A stretch of 64,000 nt of DNA, from NCBI RefSeq assembly GCF_017298635.1, contig NZ_CP071182.1, forward strand, positions 4,378,001-4,442,000. Reading direction: 5' to 3'. The notes beneath the pieces were generated by a model. It saw only the letters and a program-made list of their open reading frames with translations, was not told the origin of the DNA and did not search any database. The translations under genes and the position numbers were made by a program. This DNA comes from Paenalicyclobacillus mengziensis. GTDB lineage: Bacteria > Bacillota > Bacilli > Alicyclobacillales > Alicyclobacillaceae. This document shows, piece after piece, positions 35,662 to 44,498 of this stretch; the first letter of the stretch is position 1; every line of letters starts with the position of its first letter.

Positions 35662-36495
35662 CTACGTCAGCCCGAGCGCTTCATAATCGTCCTCCCCCAC
35701 CACCCCGTCCATTGGCAGGTGGTGGGCCAACTCGTATAGACTTAGCCAAAATTGAGTTTTTCCGGAAAACCTTCCATCGCATTTTCCAGGAAAGTAGCCG
35801 GCGTCCTGAAGGCGGTGCTGTACCAGCAGCACGTCTGCCCCGATGTTTCCAAGCACCAACGCCCGTCTTGTCTTCATCGCGTCGCCTCTGATGATGACCG
35901 GCGTACCCACAGGGACGAGTTCATAGAGTTGCTCGACATCCGCATTTCGCATGCGGATACAACCATTGCTGACGTATTTCCCAATTAAATCAGGCCGATT
36001 CGTGCCATGGATACCGTAAGTTCCCCACGGTACATTTAGTCCGAGCCAACGGGTGCCAAAGCCGCCTCCCCAATTCCTTTGTTTATCGACAATTTTCCAC
36101 TCGCCTACCGGTGACGGAGTAGCAGGTTTGCCAAGCGCAACGTCATAGCGTTTGTACAAAGAGCCGTTGCGATAAAGCATTAAGATAGGCCTCTTAGTGT
36201 CGATTCGAATTTCAAGTGAATCCTTTGTTCCTGCTAGCGTCGCCGTAAGCAGCAAACTGACGTGATGAGGTGTTGCCGCTGTTTTTGCGTACGACGTGGA
36301 GGCCAATGCCACAGTTGATAAATGACCAGCACTCAAGACAAACGAACACACGCCGCAAAAATACAGAAAATGCCGTCTCGGTGCAGTTCGTATTCCTGCC
36401 TTTAGAAGTTTGACGAATTGTTGCTGAACGAATTGAAGCGAAACGAAAGAATGGTTTCGAAGGCGCAATCTGCTTCTGAAAGCAAAACTAAACAT
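35662..36495 (-). CDS. L,D-transpeptidase with peptidoglycan-binding domain
   Basis: A 277-aa exported enzyme. An N-terminal basic region and membrane segment (about 40-66) lead to a YkuD catalytic domain with His163 (GIHGTN) and the SNGCIRM motif with catalytic Cys179. A C-terminal peptidoglycan-binding domain (about 214-277, VLLVQHRLQDAGYFPG) follows. It should make 3-3 cross-links in peptidoglycan or anchor proteins, possibly in the spore cortex. Its ribosome binding site GGAGGTG lies inside the 3' arm of the upstream terminator hairpin, so that structure may limit its translation. Confidence 0.9.
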   Translation of the reverse strand: MFSFAFRSRLRLRNHSFVSLQFVQQQFVKLLKAGIRTAPRRHFLYFCGVCSFVLSAGHLSTVALASTSYAKTAATPHHVSLLLTATLAGTKDSLEIRIDTKRPILMLYRNGSLYKRYDVALGKPATPSPVGEWKIVDKQRNWGGGFGTRWLGLNVPWGTYGIHGTNRPDLIGKYVSNGCIRMRNADVEQLYELVPVGTPVIIRGDAMKTRRALVLGNIGADVLLVQHRLQDAGYFPGKCDGRFSGKTQFWLSLYELAHHLPMDGVVGEDDYEALGLT

Positions 36496-36500
36496 GGAAA

Positions 36501-36543
36501 AACACCTCCACCTATGGCGTAGGATGGTACAGGTAGAGGTGTT
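36501..36543 (-). terminator. Terminator that includes the next gene's ribosome binding site
   Basis: On the minus strand AACACCTC-ACCT-type arm (36543-36531) pairs with AGGTGGAGGTGTT (36513-36501), followed by TTTTTCC and then the ATG of the L,D-transpeptidase gene. The 3' arm contains that gene's Shine-Dalgarno sequence. Confidence 0.8.
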
Positions 36544-36569
36544 GCATGCATTCGGGACTGAACATCTGG

Positions 36570-37676
36570 TTAGTGTGTATGTGTACGCAACTCGGACAGG
36601 TAATGGGCATAGCCTGCGACCGAATCCATAAATCGGACCACCTCTTCATCTGTGAGAATGTCACGTCCAGGCCTGCCGTTAAAGTCGTATACAAAAAATT
36701 CGCCTGCTCCGGTATGCCCGATATCAAGCCCGAGGATTCCAAGAGACGGATAATGGACTTGCAGACGCCTTGCGACTCGTAGGGCAAGCTGCTTCATCTG
36801 CCGCACATCAGCAGAAGTGACTCCGAGGCCGTCAAGAGACTCGAGGTTGTCATCTGTCCGACCCAAGGAACGAACTTGACCACCGGCGTGAAAATTGGTC
36901 AGCACCGAACCTGGAGCTCCCATTCGAACGGTTGTGGCTGTAACATTCCAAGCTCCATTGTCTCTTCTTTGGACAGTGACGCGAAAATCAATTTTGCGAC
37001 CATCCGGTGTCGAGGACAGCTCCACGTGTTCCTGAGCCATGTACGCTCGACGACTTAGCAACTGGCGGACGAGCTGTAACAGTTCCCGCCTCCCCATTTC
37101 TTCCTGCAACCGATGGTGGTGGTGTCGTTCGACTGTCACGAGATACTTACCGCCCGTTTGGCGCTCGATAAAGGCAATATTGCGACCACCGGAGCCAAAT
37201 ACTGGCTTTAGCCACAACTTGTTCCTTTCATTCAACATACGCATGACTTGCCGAGGGGATACGGAGGTTACCGTCTGGGGCAATCTGCCGCCTTTTATCT
37301 GACTCTTTGTGAGTACACGATAGAGCTCGTCTTTCGCAGGTAATACCGGATTAAATATTGGAATTTTGTCTTTGCGAAGCTTGCCGAGCAAATGTCGATA
37401 GGAAGCTCGGTGAGTCTTTAGGTCTCGCAAGTACATTGCGTCATAGACGACAGTCTGTGGGGTCAACGACCAGGTAGACTTGGCCCAATGGATGTTCCCA
37501 TTCACTACAGAACATCCCCAGCCGCTAAATTGCTTACCGTCAAGCAGTTTTCCAGGGCTGGTAACGACAAGGGGAACTCTATATTTGATGGCCGCCGACG
37601 CAAGAGACCGAAAAGCGAGTTCGCGCCTGCGATTCGATTTTACTGTAGGTGACCATCCTGTAATGGTTATCAGCAC
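36570..37676 (-). CDS. YheC/YheD family ATP-grasp (spore-coat associated)
   Basis: A 368-aa protein of the YheC/D family, found on the coat of Bacillus-type endospores. It has an ATP-grasp domain: KLWLKPVFGSGGRNIAF for the nucleotide-binding strand, MAQEHVEL, RKIDFRVTVQR and the metal-binding end VYDFNGRPGRDIL. The acceptor is unknown; these proteins probably ligate amino acids or peptides. Next to it, divergently, lies a second ATP-grasp gene. It ends with a good terminator. The start at 37676 lacks a clear ribosome binding site and could be slightly internal. Confidence 0.88.
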   Translation of the reverse strand: MLITITGWSPTVKSNRRRELAFRSLASAAIKYRVPLVVTSPGKLLDGKQFSGWGCSVVNGNIHWAKSTWSLTPQTVVYDAMYLRDLKTHRASYRHLLGKLRKDKIPIFNPVLPAKDELYRVLTKSQIKGGRLPQTVTSVSPRQVMRMLNERNKLWLKPVFGSGGRNIAFIERQTGGKYLVTVERHHHHRLQEEMGRRELLQLVRQLLSRRAYMAQEHVELSSTPDGRKIDFRVTVQRRDNGAWNVTATTVRMGAPGSVLTNFHAGGQVRSLGRTDDNLESLDGLGVTSADVRQMKQLALRVARRLQVHYPSLGILGLDIGHTGAGEFFVYDFNGRPGRDILTDEEVVRFMDSVAGYAHYLSELRTHTH

Positions 37677-37963
37677 GCCGATACCCCCATGCTGCAGTCA
37701 AGTCTAAAGTCATACACTATATGCGGTAAAGGCCGTTTTGGACTTGGCTACGCGTAAATACGCAGAACCTCGAACGCTTCACCTGTAACGCATGAATTCC
37801 ACAGATTTCACCCCATTTCTTGTCCTCCTCCAATATACGGACACAGGCTTTGATTGCGTGGGGCATGGGTCCAGATGAACCAAAGTGTGTCGGAAAGCCT
37901 AACACCAATACCGGACAAGGTGACTACAGTACTACTGATTCGTCAACTTGAGGGGTGATGCTT

Positions 37964-39043
37964 GTGCTCTTTCGTAGCTCGCTCAATGTACTTGTCACCG
38001 GGGTGGGCTCTCCAGCAGCCTTAGGGGTGATACGGTCACTTCGCAGGGTTCCTGACTGCAGGTTTCACATTACTGGTGTCGATGTCAACCCCAACGCCAT
38101 TGGAGCGGTGTGGTGCGATGACTTTTGCGTTGTCCCCCGTCCTGACGAACCTGCCTTTCCAGAAATCATCACAAAGTTGTGTCGGGCGCATTCCATCGAT
38201 GTCATTTTGTCTCTCGTTACTAAGGAACTCGAAGTACTGGCAGCACTGCAGCCAACGTTAGCCTGCTTTGGCACACATCTCGCTCTGTCCACCAGGGAAT
38301 CTTTACGAGCGGCCAATCATAAAGGGGCACTACTCCACCTGTTACGCCAACGCGGTGTCGAAGTTCCAGAGTTCAGCACGGTAAAGAGTGCGTCGGAGTT
38401 ACAGGAAGCTGTCAATGTGTTAAGTCATGGCGGAAAGCCTGTATGCTGTAAGCCAATCTACGGTGATGGCAGTCGCGGTTTCCACATCATCGCGACACGG
38501 CCCGATGAGGCTCGTCGTTTGTTTGAGGAGAAACCAGACTCCACCTACATTTCGAAGTCTGAACTACTGCGCATCGCGCAGGAAGCGAATCGTATACCAG
38601 AACTCATTGTCATGGAATACCTGCCTGGTGACGAGTACAGTGTTGACGCCCTCGCTAAACATGGTGAAACCATCGTCGCAATTCCACGCTTACGTGAGCA
38701 AATCGTTAGCGGTATTACGACGAAGGGGGTCATCGTAAATCACAGAGACGTCACGGCGTATGTGAAACATGTCGTTGCAGCACTCGGGTTACATGGGAAT
38801 GTCGGCGTTCAGGTTCGACGAAACGCAGAGGGGAACGTGCGCATTCTCGAAGTAAACCCCAGGCTCCAAGGCACAACGGTTCACTGTACTGCTGCAGGAG
38901 TGAATTTGCCCTGGTTAGGAGTGAAGCTTGCGCTTTTAGAAAGCATCTCGGAAGAGGAACTACAGGTGCACTACGGAACACGCATGATGAGACATTGGTC
39001 AGAGGTCTTTTTTGCGGACGAGGGCAAGCCTTACACGTTATAA
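37964..39043 (+). CDS. ATP-grasp carboxylate-amine ligase
   Basis: A 359-aa ATP-grasp enzyme of the carbamoyl-phosphate-synthase-like type. It opens with a Rossmann-like pre-ATP-grasp domain (NVLVTGVGSPAALGVI) and has the nucleotide-binding KPVCCKPIYGDGSRGF segment, the VMEYLPGDEYSVD hinge and the catalytic RILEVNPRLQGTT. Such enzymes in glycan clusters attach amino acids to sugars or carboxylates. It precedes a glycosyltransferase by 50 bp on the same strand. GTG at 37964 has GAGGGG eight bases upstream; starts at 37955 or 37958 are alternatives. Confidence 0.85.
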   Translation: MLFRSSLNVLVTGVGSPAALGVIRSLRRVPDCRFHITGVDVNPNAIGAVWCDDFCVVPRPDEPAFPEIITKLCRAHSIDVILSLVTKELEVLAALQPTLACFGTHLALSTRESLRAANHKGALLHLLRQRGVEVPEFSTVKSASELQEAVNVLSHGGKPVCCKPIYGDGSRGFHIIATRPDEARRLFEEKPDSTYISKSELLRIAQEANRIPELIVMEYLPGDEYSVDALAKHGETIVAIPRLREQIVSGITTKGVIVNHRDVTAYVKHVVAALGLHGNVGVQVRRNAEGNVRILEVNPRLQGTTVHCTAAGVNLPWLGVKLALLESISEEELQVHYGTRMMRHWSEVFFADEGKPYTL

Positions 39044-39093
39044 AAGTTTCATTTCGTCATCAACGTCTCATTCAGAAGAACAGAGGTGAGAAA

Positions 39094-40155
39094 ATGCGCG
39101 TACTGGTCATGATCCATCAACTGTGGAGAGGTGGTGGCACTGAAACGCATGTCTTGACGCTCTGCTCGGTGCTTCGCCGAATGGGGCACGCCGTGACTGT
39201 CTACACTGCGGGTGGGCCTTGGGTGAGGAAAGCGAAAAGCCTCGGGATTCCGGTTCACCGGGACCCGTCCATGCACAGTTCTCCCAAAAGAAGTGCGATG
39301 CGCTTACGCCAGTTCCTGGTGCGTCACAGATTCGATGTCATTCACGCTCACGACGGGCCAACTGTCAGCGTGGCTGTTCTGGCGCTACGACCCCTCAAGC
39401 GTCGCCCTCGTCTCGTGTTTACCGTCCACGGTCCATATGTGGGACACGTACCGCTGAAGATGGCGAAACAAACGGCACACACCATTATTGCCGTCTCTCC
39501 AGCGCTCCAACGATACGCCAGTCGGTTTGGCTTGGGCAAATCCAAGATTACAGTGATTCCGAACGGCATCCGAACAGATGTCTTTCGACCGGTCTCAAAA
39601 AAGCTTGTTCGAGCGGGTTTCAAGCTGCCATCGGAAGCGTACGTTGTCGGCTATGCCGGTCGGTTCACCATTGAAAAGGCTCAGCTTGGAAGGCGGGTTG
39701 TTGGCGCCCTGCGCCACTTCACCGAACACCGTCCAAACGTCTACATCCTTGTCGCCGGGCGTGGTTCGAACAGGGTGATTGCGTCAGCGGGACACCTTAA
39801 GGTCCTTGGTCACGTGAACAATATGAGGATGTTTTACAGTGCATGTGATGTGGTGATTGGTACCGCGAGGGTTGCAGCAGAATCCGTTAGCTGTGCCGTC
39901 CCGACCCTGGCCCTCGGTACTGCGGGATACCATGGCCTCATCACACGCAGAAACTTTGCACAGATGGTCCGAACAAACTTTGGCGACCACGGCTCTGTAC
40001 GTCCTTGGACCACTGCGAAACTCTCAACCGAGCTGAGGCACGCCCTGTCACACCGTGAAGAGCTGCGCAGGGAAGCAAGACGCACCTCGCAAACGCTCAG
40101 AAGAACCCTTGACGCGGACCGCATGGTGCGACGGATCTTACAAACGTATCACTGA
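39094..40155 (+). CDS. GT4-family glycosyltransferase
   Basis: A 353-aa GT-B glycosyltransferase. The N-terminal domain has the GT4 glycine loop (LWRGGGTETHVLTL), VIHAHDGP and ITVIPNGIRTDVFRP; the C-terminal domain has VVGYAGRFTIEKAQ and GTARVAAESVSC, corresponding to the EX7E donor-binding region, though only the second acidic residue is clear. It probably adds a sugar to a surface polymer. The ATG follows AGAGGTGAG. Its stop overlaps the convergent sat gene by seven bases. Confidence 0.87.
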   Translation: MRVLVMIHQLWRGGGTETHVLTLCSVLRRMGHAVTVYTAGGPWVRKAKSLGIPVHRDPSMHSSPKRSAMRLRQFLVRHRFDVIHAHDGPTVSVAVLALRPLKRRPRLVFTVHGPYVGHVPLKMAKQTAHTIIAVSPALQRYASRFGLGKSKITVIPNGIRTDVFRPVSKKLVRAGFKLPSEAYVVGYAGRFTIEKAQLGRRVVGALRHFTEHRPNVYILVAGRGSNRVIASAGHLKVLGHVNNMRMFYSACDVVIGTARVAAESVSCAVPTLALGTAGYHGLITRRNFAQMVRTNFGDHGSVRPWTTAKLSTELRHALSHREELRREARRTSQTLRRTLDADRMVRRILQTYH

Positions 40156-41276
40156 TTCTCATTTTGGTAGTATTCCATCAAGACGCGGACCACCTCGGGA
40201 CGGGAAAACTCTGGCGGGGGCGCAATCCCCTCTGCCAGCATCTTTCGGACCTTAGTTCCTGAGAGCACGGTGTGGTCTTCGTCAGGATGCGGGCACGTCT
40301 TTGTTGTGGCCATACCTCCACAAGATCGACAATAAAAAGCGTGATCGAAGCACATAGGAATAATCCCTAAGTCTTCCGCCGGAATATTCAGGAGGAGCTT
40401 TTGTGCGTCGTAAGTACCATAGAAATTGCCAACACCAGCGTGGTCTCTCCCGACGATAAAGTGTGTGCACCCGTAGTTCTTTCTGACGAGAGCGTGCAGC
40501 ACAGCCTCCTTCGGTCCAGCATAGCGCATGGCCGACATCAAGACGCTAAAATACGTCCGTTCTCTCGGGTAGTAATTCTCGAGAATCGCTCGATAAGCAC
40601 GCATGCGTACTGGTGCAGGTACGTCATCTGCTTTCGTAGGCCCGACGAGCGGGTGGATGAACAGTGCGTCTACCGTTTCCAGCGCACATTTTTGAATGTA
40701 CTCGTGCGCTCGGTGAATCGGATTACGTGTCTGAAAACCGACAATCGTCTTCCAACCCCGCTTTTGAAATTCCACCCGACACTCACGCGGAGTTCGAAAA
40801 TACGCTTCAAACTCTGGGTCAACAATAGTCTGATATACTTCAACCGGTCCGCCTAAGTATACTGAACCACGTTCAAACAAGCGCTTCACGCCGGGATGAC
40901 TAGTGTCTGTAGTACCATACACGCTGTCTGCTTCCATCTCAAGGTCCGGTCGGTAGACGTCAGTCACGACCATTCCCGCTACAAACAAACCATCGTCCAA
41001 GACGAGCCTGATTCTCTCTCCAATCGTGAGTCCAACTGCTATCTTTTCGGATACAGGCAGTGTCACGGGGATAGGCCACAGTTCACCATTCGAAAGACGC
41101 ATCGAAGCGCAGACAGACAGATAATCTGCCTCTCCTAGGAAGCCCTTCAAGGGCGCAAAAGCGCCAATCCCAATTTGCAGCACGTCGGATGCAGCTACAT
41201 CATCGAGAACAATTTCTCGGCAATTGGCATAGATATCCTCAGGTCTCTGCGTCTCCACATTCATCGGCGTATTCAT
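40149..41276 (-). CDS. sat: Sulfate adenylyltransferase
   Basis: A 375-aa single-chain ATP sulfurylase that makes adenosine 5'-phosphosulfate from sulfate and ATP. The active-site motifs QTRNPIHRAHEY, GRDHAGVG and SGTKVRKML are intact. There is no fused kinase domain; APS kinase is encoded by the next gene upstream, whose stop overlaps this start by four bases. The third gene of a sulfotransferase-cysC-sat operon. A CxxC...C zinc-type cluster (FYCRSCGG...TKTCPH) is present as in other Firmicute enzymes. Confidence 0.95.
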   Translation of the reverse strand: MNTPMNVETQRPEDIYANCREIVLDDVAASDVLQIGIGAFAPLKGFLGEADYLSVCASMRLSNGELWPIPVTLPVSEKIAVGLTIGERIRLVLDDGLFVAGMVVTDVYRPDLEMEADSVYGTTDTSHPGVKRLFERGSVYLGGPVEVYQTIVDPEFEAYFRTPRECRVEFQKRGWKTIVGFQTRNPIHRAHEYIQKCALETVDALFIHPLVGPTKADDVPAPVRMRAYRAILENYYPRERTYFSVLMSAMRYAGPKEAVLHALVRKNYGCTHFIVGRDHAGVGNFYGTYDAQKLLLNIPAEDLGIIPMCFDHAFYCRSCGGMATTKTCPHPDEDHTVLSGTKVRKMLAEGIAPPPEFSRPEVVRVLMEYYQNENQ

Positions 41277-41893
41277 GCTTGTATTTTACCCCCAATGACA
41301 TTTAACTGAAGCGTATCGAGGACGGCAGACAGTACGGTGCCTACGCACTCGTCAATCGAGTTTTGCGCCGTATTCACAGTGACGTCTGCCTGACGGGGAG
41401 CTTCATACGGCGCTGATATCCCCGTGAAGTTTTGAATCAGGCCGCGCTGAGCTTTGTCGTACAAGCCTTTCGGGTCGCGCGAGGCACAAACCTCAACTGG
41501 ACAATCGACAAACACCTCGAGAAACTCACCCTCTGCAAATTGGGACCTAGCCTGTTCTCTATCAGACTCAAACGGAGAAATGAGCGCCGTTAAAACCACT
41601 GTGCCAGCATCCACAAATAGACTCGCAACGTGCGCGACGCGTCGAATGTGCTCTTTTCGATCGCGCTCAGAAAACCCGAGATCCGCACTCAACCCGTGCC
41701 GTACATTGTCTCCATCGAGCAGATACGTGTGAATGCCACGCTGGTACAACTCTTCCTCAACTTTGTTGGCTAGCGTTGACTTGCCAGCGCCAGACAATCC
41801 CGTAAACCAGATGCATAAACCCGCGTGCCCTTTTAGAGCTTGGCGGGCTGCTTTCGTTACCTTCGTTTCGTGCCAAGTTACTTCCGCTGTCAT
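41273..41893 (-). CDS. cysC: Adenylylsulfate kinase
   Basis: A 206-aa APS kinase that makes PAPS. It has the P-loop GLSGAGKST, LLDGDNVRHGL, FSERDRKEHIRRV and the lid DPKGLYDKAQRG. The ATG at 41893 has AGGAGTG upstream and overlaps the stop of the sulfotransferase gene (ATGA). It feeds PAPS to the sulfotransferase encoded in the same operon; no PAPS reductase gene is present in the window, which argues for sulfation rather than assimilation. Confidence 0.95.
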   Translation of the reverse strand: MTAEVTWHETKVTKAARQALKGHAGLCIWFTGLSGAGKSTLANKVEEELYQRGIHTYLLDGDNVRHGLSADLGFSERDRKEHIRRVAHVASLFVDAGTVVLTALISPFESDREQARSQFAEGEFLEVFVDCPVEVCASRDPKGLYDKAQRGLIQNFTGISAPYEAPRQADVTVNTAQNSIDECVGTVLSAVLDTLQLNVIGGKIQA

Positions 41894-42840
41894 GACGATT
41901 TCACTCCTAATGTATCTTGGACAATCCAATGCGACAGATCCCGGTTAATCAATGACTCTAATGCCGCTATGTCGTCGCGATACTCTTTCAGCAGTTGATA
42001 ACGCGTCTCTGCACGTAAGGTGAGGTGCTGCAAGGTCATGTTCTTCGCTTTATGACCCAGTCTTTGTCGAAGCCGTTTCGGTAGAAACGGTTTCAGCGCA
42101 TTTTTGATGAGATTTGGTCGTGCAAAGAAGTTATACAGCCAGCGAGAACGCGGTATCCCGGATGAATTATGCCGAATGGATGTGTCAATCGAAACATCCT
42201 GTCGAATATTTAAGAACGAGAACACCTCAGAAAGAACGTGGTCCATGTTACGCAGGTCTTCATACAATAAAATACGAACGTGCCTGCTGTCAAAGACATC
42301 GAGATACCGTTTGACCTGTTTACTGTACATGCCGACATCGCGATACCACCAGAGTGGCTGATAGCCAGTCAGCTTCCGTTCATTTTCTGCAAGCAGTGCA
42401 GCTTCAAAGGAGAGTGATTCACGGCCGTCGCGTACAGTGTGGGAATACGCGGAAAATGCTCTGTCTACAGGATTACGCAAAATGATGATAACTTTCGCAT
42501 CAGAGTTCCATGCCTTGATTCGTTCGGCGGTATCGGGATAATACAAGTAATAGACGGATGCGTCACCAACAACCTGAGCTCCTCCCGTGTTTCGGAATAG
42601 CTCCATGTAGGCATCCCTTGTGCGGGCAATGTTGCTGCTGAATCCCTCATCTCCAGGGCCGGTAAATTCCGGGGGGAAATGATGACTGCAGAGATAGTGG
42701 GGTTCTTTAATGGCACTCATGTAAACATCTGGATGTTGCGAAAGATAATGATACAACGAACTCGTACCGGCCTTTGCACTACCAGCAATGAATAAATTCG
42801 GTACGCTTGGGATTGTATTTCTCTCCCTTCTACACAACAT
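41890..42840 (-). CDS. PAPS-dependent sulfotransferase
   Basis: A roughly 310-aa sulfotransferase. The 5'-phosphosulfate loop is GSAKAGTSSLYHYL, and the 3'-phosphate site is ILRNPVDRAFSAYSH. It should transfer sulfate from PAPS to a hydroxyl or amine, probably on a carbohydrate or lipid. It is the first gene of the operon with cysC and sat. The start is unusual: the only strong ribosome binding site (AGGGAGAG, 42821-42828) is followed seven bases later by ATC at 42813, which would give the normal family N-terminus; the in-frame ATG used here (42840) has only a weak site. Confidence 0.88.
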   Translation of the reverse strand: MLCRRERNTIPSVPNLFIAGSAKAGTSSLYHYLSQHPDVYMSAIKEPHYLCSHHFPPEFTGPGDEGFSSNIARTRDAYMELFRNTGGAQVVGDASVYYLYYPDTAERIKAWNSDAKVIIILRNPVDRAFSAYSHTVRDGRESLSFEAALLAENERKLTGYQPLWWYRDVGMYSKQVKRYLDVFDSRHVRILLYEDLRNMDHVLSEVFSFLNIRQDVSIDTSIRHNSSGIPRSRWLYNFFARPNLIKNALKPFLPKRLRQRLGHKAKNMTLQHLTLRAETRYQLLKEYRDDIAALESLINRDLSHWIVQDTLGVKSS

Positions 42841-43103
42841 CTGCCTGTACACCCTAGAGAGCGAAGATAATTTCCCAGACAGAGTATGTGTTATTTCCTA
42901 TAAATCAATACTATGCTACGTGGAAAACCCCGTTGTTTGGTTGAAAGGTTATGTACGGGATATGGAGATAACGTGGAGACATCAGGACGTTATATTAAAA
43001 TTTGATTACAAACAAAACAACGGCCCGGCTTTTTCGGCCCTGCTTTCGCCGAGCTATCGCTGCGGCGGGGTTACCCTTCATTTTATACCTGTTTTCCAGA
43101 AGT

Positions 43104-44498
43104 CTACCGCTGTTTGCCAGAGGCATGATCCGCATTATCAAGAGGAATCCGAACAGTAAACTCTGTGCCTTCACCGACAGTACTCGACACTTCGATTCGA
43201 CCACTATGCGCTTCGACGAACTCTTTGGCGATGGCAAGGCCGAGTCCCGTACCACCGGTTTCACGTGAACGGTCCTCGTCAGCCCGGTAAAACCGGTCGA
43301 AAATGTGTGCCAGATGGTCAGCCGCAATACCTGGTCCAGTATCAGCAATACTCACCAGCAGGTCTGCACCCTCCTCGTCTACCAGTACCTTGATGCTCCC
43401 ACCTGCCGGAGTGTAGCGCAGCGCATTGCCAAGCAGATTAACAAAGACCTGGGTAATTCTATCGGGGTCGACAGTAATCGTTGCCTCCGGTGCAATGTTG
43501 TTGATAAACGAACATGAAATACCCTTGTCCTCAAACTCAATCTCAAAATTATCGACGATGCGCGCGAGCAATTGCCCAGCATACACCGTTGTCTTTACGA
43601 GTGACAACTTTCCGACTTCTGCCAAGCTTAACTGATGCAGGTCCTGAACCAATCTCGTCAAACGAAAAACCTCATCCTGAATTGGCAACAAGGTTTCCGG
43701 TACAGCCGGTTTTAAGCCCTGCTGAATCAGTTCGAGTTGCCCTTGCATCACCGTCAGCGGCATTCTCAGTTCGTGAGCAACGTCTGCAACGAGGTGCCGT
43801 CTGGCCTGTTCCGTACGTGCAAGTTTGTTCGCCATGTCATTAAATGCATCTGCGACCTCACCAAACTCGTCTTTACTGGTGACCGATACCTTGGTATCGA
43901 GATCGCCTGCAGCAATCCGCCGAAGGCCCTGAATGACCCTTTGCATGGGACTCGTGATCCAGCGCGAAAACCAGGCCCCAATCAATAAAGCTAAGAGGCC
44001 CGTAACAAGTGTCCCAGAGACTGTCGCGAGCAGTGCTGAGCGAAGAACGGTGCTTTCGATTCTGGTCAGGGCTGCAATCCCCCTGTCATGAATCTGAAGG
44101 TCACCGACTTTCGTGCCGCTGACGACAATCGGGGCCTCAACCAGTCCGCTACTTGTCGAATTTGGACCTGGGGCAGTGTTGCCCCCATCCGGCCCTGCGG
44201 TACCTATCTGTGCAACCACCTGTCCCTGTGCATCGTAGAGAATCAGCGACGAGACCTGTCCCGCGTTTCCGTGCGCGAGTTGGTGGATAAAACTGTCGAC
44301 GCCAAACCACGAGTTACCATTCGCCTGATAGTAATACTCAAGGTAACTGGCCCAAGTTTCTGCGTCTCCCTCCCGGGCCGCCTGGGCGTATTGTCGAAAC
44401 AAGCCGGAGAGATAACCATGGGACAAGGTGAAGAAGGCCACACTCGTGATGACCACCAACGTCGCCATGGCTGCAAAAAGTTTTTGCCGAACCCTCAT
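43104..44498 (-). CDS. Sensor histidine kinase
   Basis: A 464-aa membrane sensor kinase. Two membrane segments (about 7-29 and 155-178) flank an external sensor domain of about 125 residues; a HAMP domain (179-232) follows, then HisKA with His242 in VAHELRMPLT, and HATPase_c with NALRY, DTGPGI and GGTGLGLAIAK. Its start overlaps the response regulator stop by four bases. Nearby phosphoesterase and PsiE-like genes with a Pho-box-like element suggest a phosphate-type system, but the sensed signal is unproven. Confidence 0.92.
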   Translation of the reverse strand: MRVRQKLFAAMATLVVITSVAFFTLSHGYLSGLFRQYAQAAREGDAETWASYLEYYYQANGNSWFGVDSFIHQLAHGNAGQVSSLILYDAQGQVVAQIGTAGPDGGNTAPGPNSTSSGLVEAPIVVSGTKVGDLQIHDRGIAALTRIESTVLRSALLATVSGTLVTGLLALLIGAWFSRWITSPMQRVIQGLRRIAAGDLDTKVSVTSKDEFGEVADAFNDMANKLARTEQARRHLVADVAHELRMPLTVMQGQLELIQQGLKPAVPETLLPIQDEVFRLTRLVQDLHQLSLAEVGKLSLVKTTVYAGQLLARIVDNFEIEFEDKGISCSFINNIAPEATITVDPDRITQVFVNLLGNALRYTPAGGSIKVLVDEEGADLLVSIADTGPGIAADHLAHIFDRFYRADEDRSRETGGTGLGLAIAKEFVEAHSGRIEVSSTVGEGTEFTVRIPLDNADHASGKQR

